A stretch of 64,000 nucleotides of DNA, taken from NCBI GenBank assembly GCA_932521035.1, contig OW051497.1:7254001-7318000 (forward strand), given 5' to 3'. The notes below the pieces were generated by a model that saw only the letters and a list, made by a program, of their open reading frames with translations, was not told the DNA's origin and did not search any database. Source of the stretch: Oscheius dolichura. Lineage: Eukaryota; Nematoda; Chromadorea; Rhabditida; Rhabditidae. Below are positions 10,801 to 23,400 of the stretch, piece by piece. Made by a program: the position numbers and the translations under genes. The number at the start of each line of letters is the position of its first letter. Position 1 is the first letter of the stretch.

Positions 10801-12589
10801 AGACTATTAGTTACTCCACCTTATGTCTCCAAAATTCTACGCAATTTTCACAGGTTTGATTTATGAGTGACAAGCGAACTTTGCGAAATTTATATTTTAC
10901 TCACAAGCGCTCGCATAAATTCATAAGCGAGCTCGCGTTTTCTCCCTAGCGGGGGATTAATCCTCCGTTCCCTCTTTCTAAGTAGGTTCAGAATGATACA
11001 GTAATAAACAAAACAACATTGAATATAGTTTGAAGGGCAATTTAAGTGAGAAGGAGTAGCACAGCCGGATGTAGAGCGCACCTTCCGGACCTCTACCTAT
11101 TCCCATTGGGTGAAATTTAAACTAAACTAGATTCGCGGGGTGCGGACGCAGACGGGATGTTACTCAAACTTACTAATAAGCCGTTATTTTTGTGATCGAG
11201 CCTGTCTCATTTGTTTTGCCGCCGTGCTCATTTTCCATGCATTCCCAGTCATGCCAACTCGTGGCGTATTTACGTGATAGCCCAAAGCGGATCCCTAGAT
11301 GTTTTTCAATTATTTTTCCGTAGATTTCTTCCGCCTCGTTCTCAGGAAGTTTACTCCCGTCGGGAGAATGACTCCGCTCCCACTACCGTATCCCCATTGT
11401 TACCCATAAAGAGTCCCATTTTTAGTTAATCGACAGGACGGACTAAGTATATTTGAAATTCTAATTCATGCCGAGAGGATTCACATGATAGAGGAAACGA
11501 GCAGCGGCTCTAATATCCCGGATTATCCCATCCGTCTTCCCTCAATCAGCAAAAGATTCCATCACGGCGTCGCAGGCATTTTTTATGAACTTATAACGTT
11601 CTCACTTCTAAAATTAAATAAAACCTTGACATGGCCAATTCATGAATATTTCTGGCCACTGGATACTTTTATAAATGAGAGCACAGCTCCCATGGATTGC
11701 ATGAGAGTTCATCGTTAATATTCACATGACCTGCAGAAAAACTTCCGCCCGTCTTACTTATAGAAGATCATTGGAGCTCCCTGTCATTACCCTCCTATTC
11801 AACTGTTCCTTCTTTACGTCTTCCATTCCCGAAACTACAGTATTTTATTCGAACTGCCCAATTAGGCTTTATTTAAAACGAACTCCGAGAAAAAGATCAG
11901 TTCTGTGTGACTGCGAAAAATGTGCGGTTGTGTGATGAACTCTTCTCTCACCCGCTTGCGTTTCATTTCACCGTCTGTATAGATATAACTTTTTGTACTC
12001 TGTCGTCAGAAGATGTCCGTTGTCAGTTTACATTTCTCACGTGTGCACTTTACCAGAGGAGCGAGGGCAGGGATAAGCTCCGGTGAAAGGGCGAGGTGTT
12101 AGAAGAAGTCACAAGGGATTTCTTGTACTCCATCCAATTAATTTGGCTGCCCTTTTTGGTCAGACAAATAACATTGGCTATGAAATATACTGTATTGTAT
12201 GTATTTAACACGCATGGGGTTTTTTGAACCTATCCATGGGGATCCCTGGGTCCTTCGTAAATAATTCTTCTTTTTCTTCATTATATGTGGCTCTGGTCTC
12301 ATTCTGGGCTGGTTGGTGACATATTTGACAAAAGGGAGACATATTCTTGACAAATGAATTCTCATCATTGTTGGTTCCATTCAGCTTATGACTTTCTCTG
12401 GCCTACTGACCCCTGGGGACGTATTTCCCTCTCTTGTTTACGCGCCCATATCTGCCTTATCCGTCCTTTATTAATTTAATAATCTCCCCTTGTTAGTTTT
12501 TTTGTTTGTTCACTCATTTTCGAACTTGCTCGGCTAAAGAATTCAGAATTAATCCGTATCTCTCAGATTGTGTCTCACCTCCCACAAAG
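7850..12589. other. 4.7 kb without a supported gene; pyrimidine-biased plus strand
   Basis: Only short ORFs (up to about 114 codons) on both strands, without motifs or convincing splice continuity. The plus strand looks rich in C/T runs (for example around 10250-10580). I see no RNA gene, tandem repeat or transposon domain. Confidence 0.5.
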
Positions 12590-14209
<1,620 letters not shown>

Positions 14210-14571
14210 AATAATAGTAAAAGTGCCCCCAGCTCACGACGACGGTCTGTACACAATTGAAATATGGGTTGGCTCCTGTTTCTATTCGTGTTTCACGTGA
14301 TTTTCATTGCTTTGTTAGTTTTCGTTAGTCCTCGTGTCTATCAACAAATATTGTGTATTTTTCTCTTATTTTTCCCTTTCCTGTCATTTCTCGTATCTTT
14401 TATTTTCTTATCGTGGTCATATCACACACTCACACGCATAAAGTAACCCCAAATAATACCGAAACAAGGCTATATACAGATTCTAAAACCAGCTTCACAC
14501 ATCCTCGGTTGTATATTGCGGTATAATCTCTACAATAAAATATCCATATGAAAATGTTGCCTAGCGGAGAT
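14210..14571. other. Convergent intergenic spacer (globin / SDR 3' ends)
   Basis: T-rich plus strand with a 60-codon hydrophobic ORF at 14264-14446 that I regard as 3' UTR composition rather than a gene. No clear AATAAA for the globin was found. Confidence 0.55.
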
Positions 14572-14576
14572 TTATT
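14571..14576 (-). terminator. AATAAA containing the stop codon of the SDR gene
   Basis: On the minus strand the end reads GCC AAA TAA ATC, so the TAA stop is embedded in AATAAA. Confidence 0.65.
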
Positions 14577-16929
14577 TGGCAAGACCGGTTGCTTCCAAGC
14601 TAGCGTTGTAGAGGTCATCACAGGCTTGATCATCAGTGGCAATAGGGTTCTCAGTGGCCAGGGAACAATCTCTGAAATACAGAACATTATGAAAAGAAAC
14701 TAAGCAAGACTCACGAGAAATATTTGCCGGAAATGTTTTCAACCTTCTTACTTAGAGCAAGGAAAATACTTGTCTGGGCACCATCGCGGGGTGTCTTTGT
14801 AATCAACCAGCTAAACAAAATAAAAATAACGAAGGAAGAAGTCTCTTACGCGAAGGGCTTGAGGATAGATTTAAGAGGCTCCTTTCCAAGGAAGATGTGA
14901 CGGCTAAGATTGGACATGATGACGCCTGGATGGAGGGAGTTAACCGTAACGTTGTGGACGCCATCGCGGCGAAGACGATGGGTCAGAGCTCTAGCGTGCA
15001 TGACCTGAAGTTTGTAATAGTAATGTATTACTAAAACTACTCACATTGGCCAATTTGCTAGCATTGTAAGGAGCAAGGAATCCGTATCCCTTCTTGGAGT
15101 CGACTAAAGAGACATCGATCTTCTTTTTGTAGTCGTGGTGAAGCTTAGACGATACATTAATGATCCTTCCGCTTTTTGCATTGATAATCGCCGGGAGAAG
15201 TAGCTCGGTCAAGAGGAATGGTCCTGAACGGCTCGTTTGTTCATTGGGCGGGACAGGTATTTGTCTCGGACCCTTCGAAGGTTTTCCCTTTGTTTGTCTA
15301 ACTGTCTGCTATCTTTTTTAAAAGAAATTTTTGACTTCTCTCAAAAAACGATTGAGGAAGGGCATGCTAACCCCTTTTCCTTCTGTACATTGACTACGAA
15401 CCGGTTTTGCCTAACAAAATGAAAGTAAAGGTCGTTTTCCTTATTGACATTCCTTATAAACATGGGGATTCCCTTGCTTCCGGCGCCACGCGAGCATTTC
15501 CGCCTGCGACACAGCCCGCCGCCAGTTGAGAATTCGTCCTTTTCACTAGTTTGTCTACGCAAACGGTAGCTGTGTGAAAACATGAAAGGTTTGGCTATTT
15601 GTTGATTGTACAAAATATCGATTTGTGGGGATTGCAAAAGGGGGCATACACATTTTCCCAACAAGATATTTGCCCAAATACCGAAGATCAAATGAAACGA
15701 TAAGAACCATGTGAATCTACGCCTTTCAGCTTTTCTTTCTTCTTACAAATTAGACTATTATTAGTGAATTTGGGCTATTTCCTCATTTTTTTCAAAGACT
15801 TTTGCAAGGAAAAAATGACGTGCGTAAGATAACAGTTGTTTTGTCGGGGACCTCTTCGCAGGAATTTTACAAATAAAGAGCGAGAAAAACTTGCTTACCT
15901 AGATAATTCGACTGCCATGTCATTTCATGCCCATCAGCGGTTAATTCAAATTTAGGGTAGAACATAATCCCAGCATTGTTGACCAGAATGTCAATTGTTT
16001 GTTCAGCTGAACATTTGATATTTCAATAAAAACACACACATTCATTCCTAACCTTTTAACAGATTTTTGGCACATGCCTTGATGCTTTCGAAGCTTGACA
16101 AGTCACAATGTTCGTAGATTAATCTAGAAGCATCACATCCCATCTATAAATTGTATTGTAGAAGACGATATTCGGATCCCCAACACATCGAAGACGCCTA
16201 TGCCTTTATTTAGCCATAGTCCATCGAATCTTCGTGTTATTCCCCCGCTACAGGTAAACAAACAGTCTTTTGTGTAAGAAAATACTTTAGGATCCACACA
16301 AAACTGATTACTACATCATTTCGACGACGAATGCTTCCCCTCAGAAAGTATATTCCCCAGTGCTTCGAAAAGCCTATGTACCGCCTATTTCAAAAACGGC
16401 CCCACAAAGGATTGGAATTTTGTTTGTATTGTTTGCTTCCATATCAACGGGTGTTAGCATAGCTTATCTTGGAGCACAAGCCGCCGATACATTTGACTTG
16501 TATTTGAGTGAATTACGCTACAATCGGGATCTTTACCCATACCGGTAAAAAAATTATTTCAAATTTTACCGTCACTAGTTGGATTTTTGCCTCCTGAGCT
16601 CTGTTATCGTCTCGGCAAAGTAAATACACCTAAATTTATGATTCTTAATTAAAAAATAAAGAAGAAATGTACCTTAGCCTTTGCCATATTTAAATGTTTC
16701 GCCGTTTCGAGACCTATTCCGCTGTTTGCTCCAGTAATGACGACTACCTTGTCCTTGGCGGACACACGCTCTTTGAATTGTCCTCCTTTGAAGTGTTTTC
16801 TATTAAATGAGTAAAATATAGTTTGAAAAATAAAGAAAACCTGAGGAAGAAGGTTCCCAATGCGGCGACCCCTCCAAAAAGCGTGATCCACAACATACTC
16901 GAACTGTGCTCGCCTAGTTCATTGTCCAT
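14572..16929 (-). CDS. Short-chain dehydrogenase, retinol dehydrogenase-like, membrane-anchored
   Basis: An NAD(P)-dependent SDR of the RDH11-14-like group, probably oxidising or reducing retinoid/lipid alcohols at a membrane. Exons: 16841-16929, 16673-16799, 16570-16629, 16053-16143, 15899-16006, 15045-15223, 14850-15004, 14715-14810, 14572-14671; 1005 nt, 334 residues, all phases consistent. Order of features: N-terminal hydrophobic anchor ([18 protein letters not shown]), cofactor motif [33 protein letters not shown] (NNAG motif), catalytic Ser in RIINVSS, active-site YNASK, and the [12 protein letters not shown] segment typical of the family. The start Met immediately follows a TTTCAG acceptor-like sequence. 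The third intron (16144-16569) contains a complete gene on the other strand. The stop TAA lies inside AATAAA. Substrate cannot be told from the sequence. Confidence 0.9.
16200..16548 (+). CDS. Small single-pass membrane protein, nested in SDR intron
   Basis: Not recognised. Two exons, 16200-16253 and 16291-16548, joined by a 37-nt GT..TTTAG intron in phase 0; 103 residues plus TAA. The N-terminal about 60 residues are polar ([11 protein letters not shown], then DPHKTDYY and several Ser/Pro), followed by one hydrophobic segment [20 protein letters not shown] and a short Tyr-rich tail ending YRNDLYPYR-like (residues [11 protein letters not shown]). The second exon alone gives an ORF from 16360. 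The gene lies entirely within the 426-nt intron 16144-16569 of the dehydrogenase on the opposite strand. Size and topology fit small mitochondrial or ER membrane subunits, but no family can be named. Confidence 0.7.
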
Positions 16930-17424
16930 CTGAAAGATGCCTAATAACAGGAGAAAGTGTTCGATGAAACTATAAAGTTAAAAAGAACAAGAAGTGTCCT
17001 TAGATAACACGGGTGTTGAAACGAGAAGTTTCAGCCCGAGTGTACCCAAACAATGACAAAGATCTTCGATGACAAAGGAACTTTGACTTGGATGATGTTG
17101 CAAACGATGGCAGAATGCACTTTCTGCTTCTTTTCAAATGAAAGGAGAGCAAAGAGTCTTCTGGGTAGTGCAAGAAGATATAAAGTAGAATTTATCTATC
17201 TTGTTTACGAGTTGCCGTCGACGGGCGCATTTTGTTTATTACAGCAGTCATTCCTGCCGGGACCCGCAGCGACTGCCCATTGCTCAGAATATCATGCCAG
17301 GACCCGGATCGGCCACACTTTGTTCAGATCGTGCAAACGAGAAGGAAAGAATGATAACAGATAGAAATTTTATTTGTAGATATATCTTTCGAAACCCGTA
17401 GTTGTATGAAGATAATAAGCTCTG
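16930..17424. other. Intergenic region between unc-80 3' end and SDR start
   Basis: Both flanking genes are on the minus strand. A minus-strand AATAAA near 17370, about 50 nt past the unc-80 stop, is the likely poly(A) signal. ORFs in 17053-17401 have no support. Confidence 0.6.
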
Positions 17425-20400
17425 CTAAACTACTTGATGCTGCTCGAATATTTGAAAGTCATCGTCGTCGTCATACCCGCCTCTACCGTTCTTCTTTGGA
17501 GTCGAAAATGATACAACTGAAAGCATTTTGAAGGCAGGATTGGAATAAGGTATACATCTTTGTCTGTTATTGGAATCCAAGCTGTCGTGCAGAGGCAGCA
17601 CCAAAGCTTCAGTTGATCTTCTTTTTGCAATCTCTTCAGATCTGTGGAGATCCTTCATCTCTAGGCTAAACGGTCCTCCTGTTTCGCTCTCCATTGAAAC
17701 ATTTCTAGACTTCCTTCTGAAACTTCTCCACATCCCAAACCCGCTTGCTGATCTTCCACGTGGAGATACTGTCTAAATTTTGAAATTATAACCAAGCCAC
17801 TCTAATTGCCTTTGCTAGAGGAACACTAGGACTCTTTGTGACTTTTGTAGCAGTCGGGGAGATCGGAGTCTCTGCGTTCTCGTCTTCGGCATCCTCCATA
17901 ATCGTACCCTCGGCCCCCTCCTTCATCACGGCTAACGTCTTCTTCCCGTAAGTACTAGCCCGTCTGTCGATACTCTGTCTCGAGGGAGCTGCTCGGGGAG
18001 CCAGCGATTGTTCAGATGATCCCGAATGGGCATCCGTCATCGTCGGCGTATATGATCTTGCCATCTCTGAAAATGACGTAGGATGATCTGAAACCCAAAA
18101 CAAACCCATAGGTTTTGTGGCCAGTTCCTCTTTCAGTTGTGACAGTTCGTACTGGCATCTGTTGATCAGAACATTAAGGGGCGCGATCTGATGTGCTCGC
18201 TTTTCGATTCTCTCCAGGATATCAGCCTGCCAGGCGCTTTCCTGTTCATTTGTTGCCTTCTGTTTCACCTGAAAAGTTTCACCTTCTTTACTTATTATTC
18301 GCCAAAAACGTACTTTGTTGTGAATTACTGGCAGAATGAGCAAAGCGATGGGAAGATCACAATGTAGCAAAAAGTCTACAAATGCGACGGAACAAGGGAC
18401 TCCTGGTTTCTTGGCAAGGAGATCTTTCACAAGTCTTGCCACCCTGGGCCACATTGTAGCCAACAATTTTCCAAAACATAGCATCAGGACTTTTAGAGCA
18501 AGGTAGACACTCTGGCAGACACTTTCTCGTACAATTCGGTGCGTTGAGACAGTGGCGGAGTGGCCTCTATCAGTAACAGAAACAGATCCTTGCCTCGCGG
18601 AAAGATCTGAAATTTAAAATTAAGGGCAGAGTAGGGGAAAGGTGTACCATGAACTTGTGTCCCTCGTATAAAAGTAGTTGCCAGTGTTGAAGTACTCATC
18701 AACGGAGCTACCGACTGCTTCCCCAAAGGAGGAGATACAGAGTTCTGCATGTTTGTCAAGCAGGTAGAAAGGTCCTTTGCTTGGATAACGGAGGCTTCCT
18801 TAGGCTGACTGGATACGCGTATAAATAGAGGGATAAGCAGATGACAGAGAACTGCTTCCAGTCTATCGGCAGATGGTCCAATAGCCTCGGCGCTTGTAAC
18901 AAATTCCAGTGAAAAGGATTGCTGTCCCAGTGCTTGCATCAGGATAACGGCTAATCGGAGAACTGCTTGGCAGAAATTGTTGGGAGGAGTGGTGGAATGT
19001 AGCACAGTAGAAGGATGAGCTGCTGCTGTTTGTTCATCCTGGCAGGGATCTCCTACAACAATTCTGAGACACAGTTGAGTTGTTGTTTTCAGCGGATGGA
19101 GGTGAGCAATGTAGGGAAAAGCAGAGAGGGTGTCGCAAATTCCAACCAGCCAACTGCTCAACGCTTGCCAGCTTACTCGTCTCCGGATAGATTGCTTCTT
19201 GGCGATCTGGAAGATTACTATATTCAGTTCAGAGATGAATATACCTTAGCTATCGTCTTATCCAAGCGCCTTAATATAATATTTAAGGCGGATCTATTGC
19301 TCTCGATAGACCAGTCAGTCAGGGGCAGAATGGTCAGGAAGTACTTTTGTAATCCTTGGCAGGAAGTGGTTGCCAAGTCGTAGGGCGCAATCTTGAGCAA
19401 GGTTAACGCAACCTCTCCTAATTTGACATGGCACTTGTGGTCCATAACTTCGGGAATCTTGACATGTTCCGCTCCCATTGACAGCTTCGTCAGGTCTTTT
19501 AGTCTGGGTACGGCCATCTCGAGGAACTGGGCCGTTAGACAGAGGAGAATGTCTCGGGGTCTTCTAAATTGCTCCTTCTGCTGTTCTTCTACTTCAACTG
19601 CTTCCCAGCCAACAGCAACGGATCTTTTTTCCCGCCTGAAATAATAATTAACCGGTTTCCCTACTTTTTTCTTACAAATGGTAGGGTCGAATGTTCTCCT
19701 CGTCATTAGTAGTTGGTGGGTCAAAGAATTGCGGTGAGTCAGCCATAAAAGACTTCCCTCTTTCTGCGACGTTCCCCAACTCAAAAGCTCTTTGTGGCCC
19801 TCTGGATAATGCATCACAGCTGTTGATTAATGCCTTCATTTCCACACATAGAGTGGTCCATTGAGCTATTTCCATCTTGGCCGCATTAGATGAATTCCCT
19901 TGAGTAATGGTATCCGTTTCCATCTGTTTGATCATATGAGGAAGTAGTGCCGCCATAACCACGAGCATGTGATAGCTTCTTTTGCTCTCTGGAGCAAAGG
20001 CACACACGCAGATACAGCTTGCAAAGCAATCTGTCAGCACGGAGAAAGTGTTCGGATCATCACGATAGCATAAGTCAAGTGCTTTTAAAGGCTTGTCATA
20101 TGGGACCAGCCCTAGGATGTCAAGCGGGTCGTTCTCATCACTCATGTTTTCCATAGCTCTTAGCAGATAGTACCAGTACTATAAGAAATAGGTAATATTC
20201 ATACTGAGAACGAATTACCTTTGCTTTCACTTTCATCGGATTGATCTCAAAGTCGCTGTTCGTGGTGTCCAGGATATTTGCCACCGAACCACACATTTGT
20301 AAGAGAAAAGGTTTCCTGTGAAGGAGGTAAAACTGCCGACATAGGAATTCAACAACGGAGCAAAATAACCGATTCGTCTGTCTTTGACTGTAACAGCGGA

Positions 20401-23400
20401 GGATAGTTGGCATTATAAGGAAGAACCCCTAGAGAACTGGTTGTAAGCGTTGTTTAGACTGTTACCTGACTGGCAAAGAGAGAATTAAAATGGATACACA
20501 TGCAGATATAAGTTGCTGCACATCGTCGAAGAATCAACAAATCCTCGCAGTGAAGAATCATAATTCCATTAATCTGAATGCATTCCTTATACTCCCCTCT
20601 GGTAATTAGATTTACCACGTTTATAAACAGATGTAAATCCGCGAACATAAAAGCGTTTTCCATCTTTTCGAACATGTCGCTGATGAGATTCGCCCAAGAG
20701 AACTTGTGAAGAGCTTCCAATGTCTTGAGTTGGTCTCCAAGCTGCCCCTGGTGGAGTCCAAAACATGTTTCCAAACTTTTTCGAGGAAACGAAGGTAGAT
20801 GAGTTAGCTCATCGTGAAGAAAAAATATTCTTTGAGCAATCTCAAATAAAAACTTTTATCTAGCTATTGACCCCTTACCACATTTTGAGGACTGTACTTG
20901 AGGATGTTGTGAGTGAGAAGAACCTTTCCCACTTCCATGAACCTCTGCGAAAATGCCATCTGTTTCATTCTTCGCTGCGCTTCTCCAGCTTCGAACTTTA
21001 TAAGAGAAAGTTGAGGATAGTCGGAACGATGAAAAAAATAAAAGTCCCTAGACACATTTTCTCGGCTATCTTTAGAGAAATTACCTAACATAACTCGAAG
21101 GTAGATGAATCTGCCCGGTTTTGCTGTCGGTCAGGAAATAGTCATTAACATCGTCTTCGATATTGAAAAATTCCAAGCTATCGGTTAGAATTTGTTGGAA
21201 CTGTGTATCCTCGTGAACTGGGAACTGGCTAGGAATTCCTCCTTCTCCAGAGTCTGGGCCGTGGACAACAATCTTCTTGGCTGAGGGAACGTGGGCTGTG
21301 ATAAGGAGGGCTTGCTAAACTTCAAGGTTTAATTGACTTCAAGGAATCCCACGTCCAGTTGGCTTCGTTTTAAAAGTTGCTTCAGATCTTTGAAGTAGAG
21401 TCCATGCACATTGGGAGCAAGTATCCAGGTTAGGGATAAAGCCAACCCGAGTGCCTTGTCAGACCCATCGCATTGAGGTGGCCTGACAAAGTGAAGGACA
21501 AACCCAAACTGAAAAACGTTGTTTTGCTAATTATATTTTGCCTTTACAAGGTAGTTCAGGAGAGTTTGAGCCACTTGAGTAGGAAGCGGGTGAAATCTCA
21601 AAACCATTCTTCGGAGCAGAGACATGAGATACTCCTAAAACAAAGTCTTTACAGAGTCAAGAATCAGAAACCATTCCCCAAAAAACGTTTCTAAATCATG
21701 CTAAAAATGTACGATAATCATTGTCGGTTCACACTTTCATTCCCAAAGATGTTTAGTTCCTTGTTTTTCGTGCTTGTATATGTATTAGTCATGCAAAAAA
21801 GCATTACGCTACTTCGGTTTATAACATTGTATTAGTTACCCAGATGTGCTTGTCAACTTACGTAGCTATCAGTGGGCCGGAACTCTGGCGCCACCGCCTG
21901 AAACACTCATGCGTGCGAGAGGAAAAAGATAGAACTCTAGTTTTGTTATAAAGGGGAAAATTTGCACTGAAAGGATCGTTAGGAGGAGCGTGAGGGGATA
22001 GTTCTCTACACAAACTGACCTGTCTGTCGCGATTTGTGAGTTTTTCCAGAAAGTGGCGAAAGAATAGAGTTGGCTCTTCTACTATGCAGGTCCAGACCAC
22101 TTTTTTGGCGACATCGCTCACTTTAAATTAGATTTAACGCAAAAATTATACGCGTTTACCAGAAACTCCGTTAGCATCTACTTGAGAATCATCCAAAAGC
22201 TCAACCATCTGAGGGACTACGCTGAGCAAAGACGATGGGAAGACAGCTGGGGCTAGTGGCAATTGTCTTATATTGTGATGAGGAGCTTCGGATTCTAAAT
22301 TTCGATTGAATACTTTGACTATAGTGACTAACCATCCGATTGGTCCTGCTGATGATGAATAAGGCCAGGGTCAAATGAGGCCAACTGCACAATAGCAGAA
22401 TTCCGAAGACGAAAAAGCTGCCGCTGCTCACATTGCCGCTCCTCGGCGTCTCGAACTGCTTTCCTTACCATTTCCTGCTTCTGCTTCCTCCTCGTTCGTG
22501 TCATGGTCATAATTGTTTGTGACTAAAATGCAGAATTAATCAACGCACTGGTCCTTCTTTACCGTTGCTTGTTCCTCTTCCTTCAGCGACAGTTCTTCAA
22601 TATTAGTTTTCAAGTGTGGCATCCAAGGCGGATCTACGACCAGTGGTGGAGGCTGTCCCAGATTAGAGTTGACATTGTTACTAGTGACAAGTGGCTGGAA
22701 GTCTACACTTGCTGGAGGTACCTATAATTTATATCTGTGTTTTAGTAAAGCGGTTGGATTCACTTTAAAGGTCTGTTGAGCTCCATCTTCCATTTTCAAC
22801 CAAACATGTTGACGATGCCTCCATAGAGAATACCATCTTTGAATAGACGCCGTTCTTTCCGTCGCATCCCTCGACTCCAATCCTTCGTTGACAATGGCAA
22901 TAGCATCTTCCGGTCTTTTAATACACGAGATTATAAACATCGAAGCTGAATAAACTAATTAGGCGGGAGTTAATGAGGCCTTACCAGCGCTAGACACTAT
23001 ATGTGGATCTTCATTAAGCAACAAGTTCCAGCTAACACTAAGAAGCTGTTTATATTGCTCCGAAGCGAGCAGTAAGGCACTCTTTAAGGCAACTGATAGA
23101 GGTGAATGGATAAGATTTAAGGCTAATAATGAGATATAGTCTAGCATGGGGCGGTTGATATCGCCCTCCGGTTCATCCAGAGTTGACTCGGATTGACGGT
23201 CCTTAAATATCAGTAGAGAACTTGGAAGAGAAACTCACAACACTGGGCTTTTTGGAAACACTTTCCTCCTTTTCCTTCTCTGCTTTTTCCTGCATCATTT
23301 TCTCCATTAACATGGCCTGACAATAAATTAATTATGGCTGGGGAAGTCGCATACTTTGATAGCTTTTGAAGCGTATTCAGTATTTTGGCCGACCATGGCG

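Noticed and set aside
14264-14446. 60-codon very hydrophobic ORF (MGWLLFLFVF...)
   Set aside because: T-rich 3' flank of the globin; poly-T composition gives Phe/Leu by chance, and no stop context or partner exon supports it.
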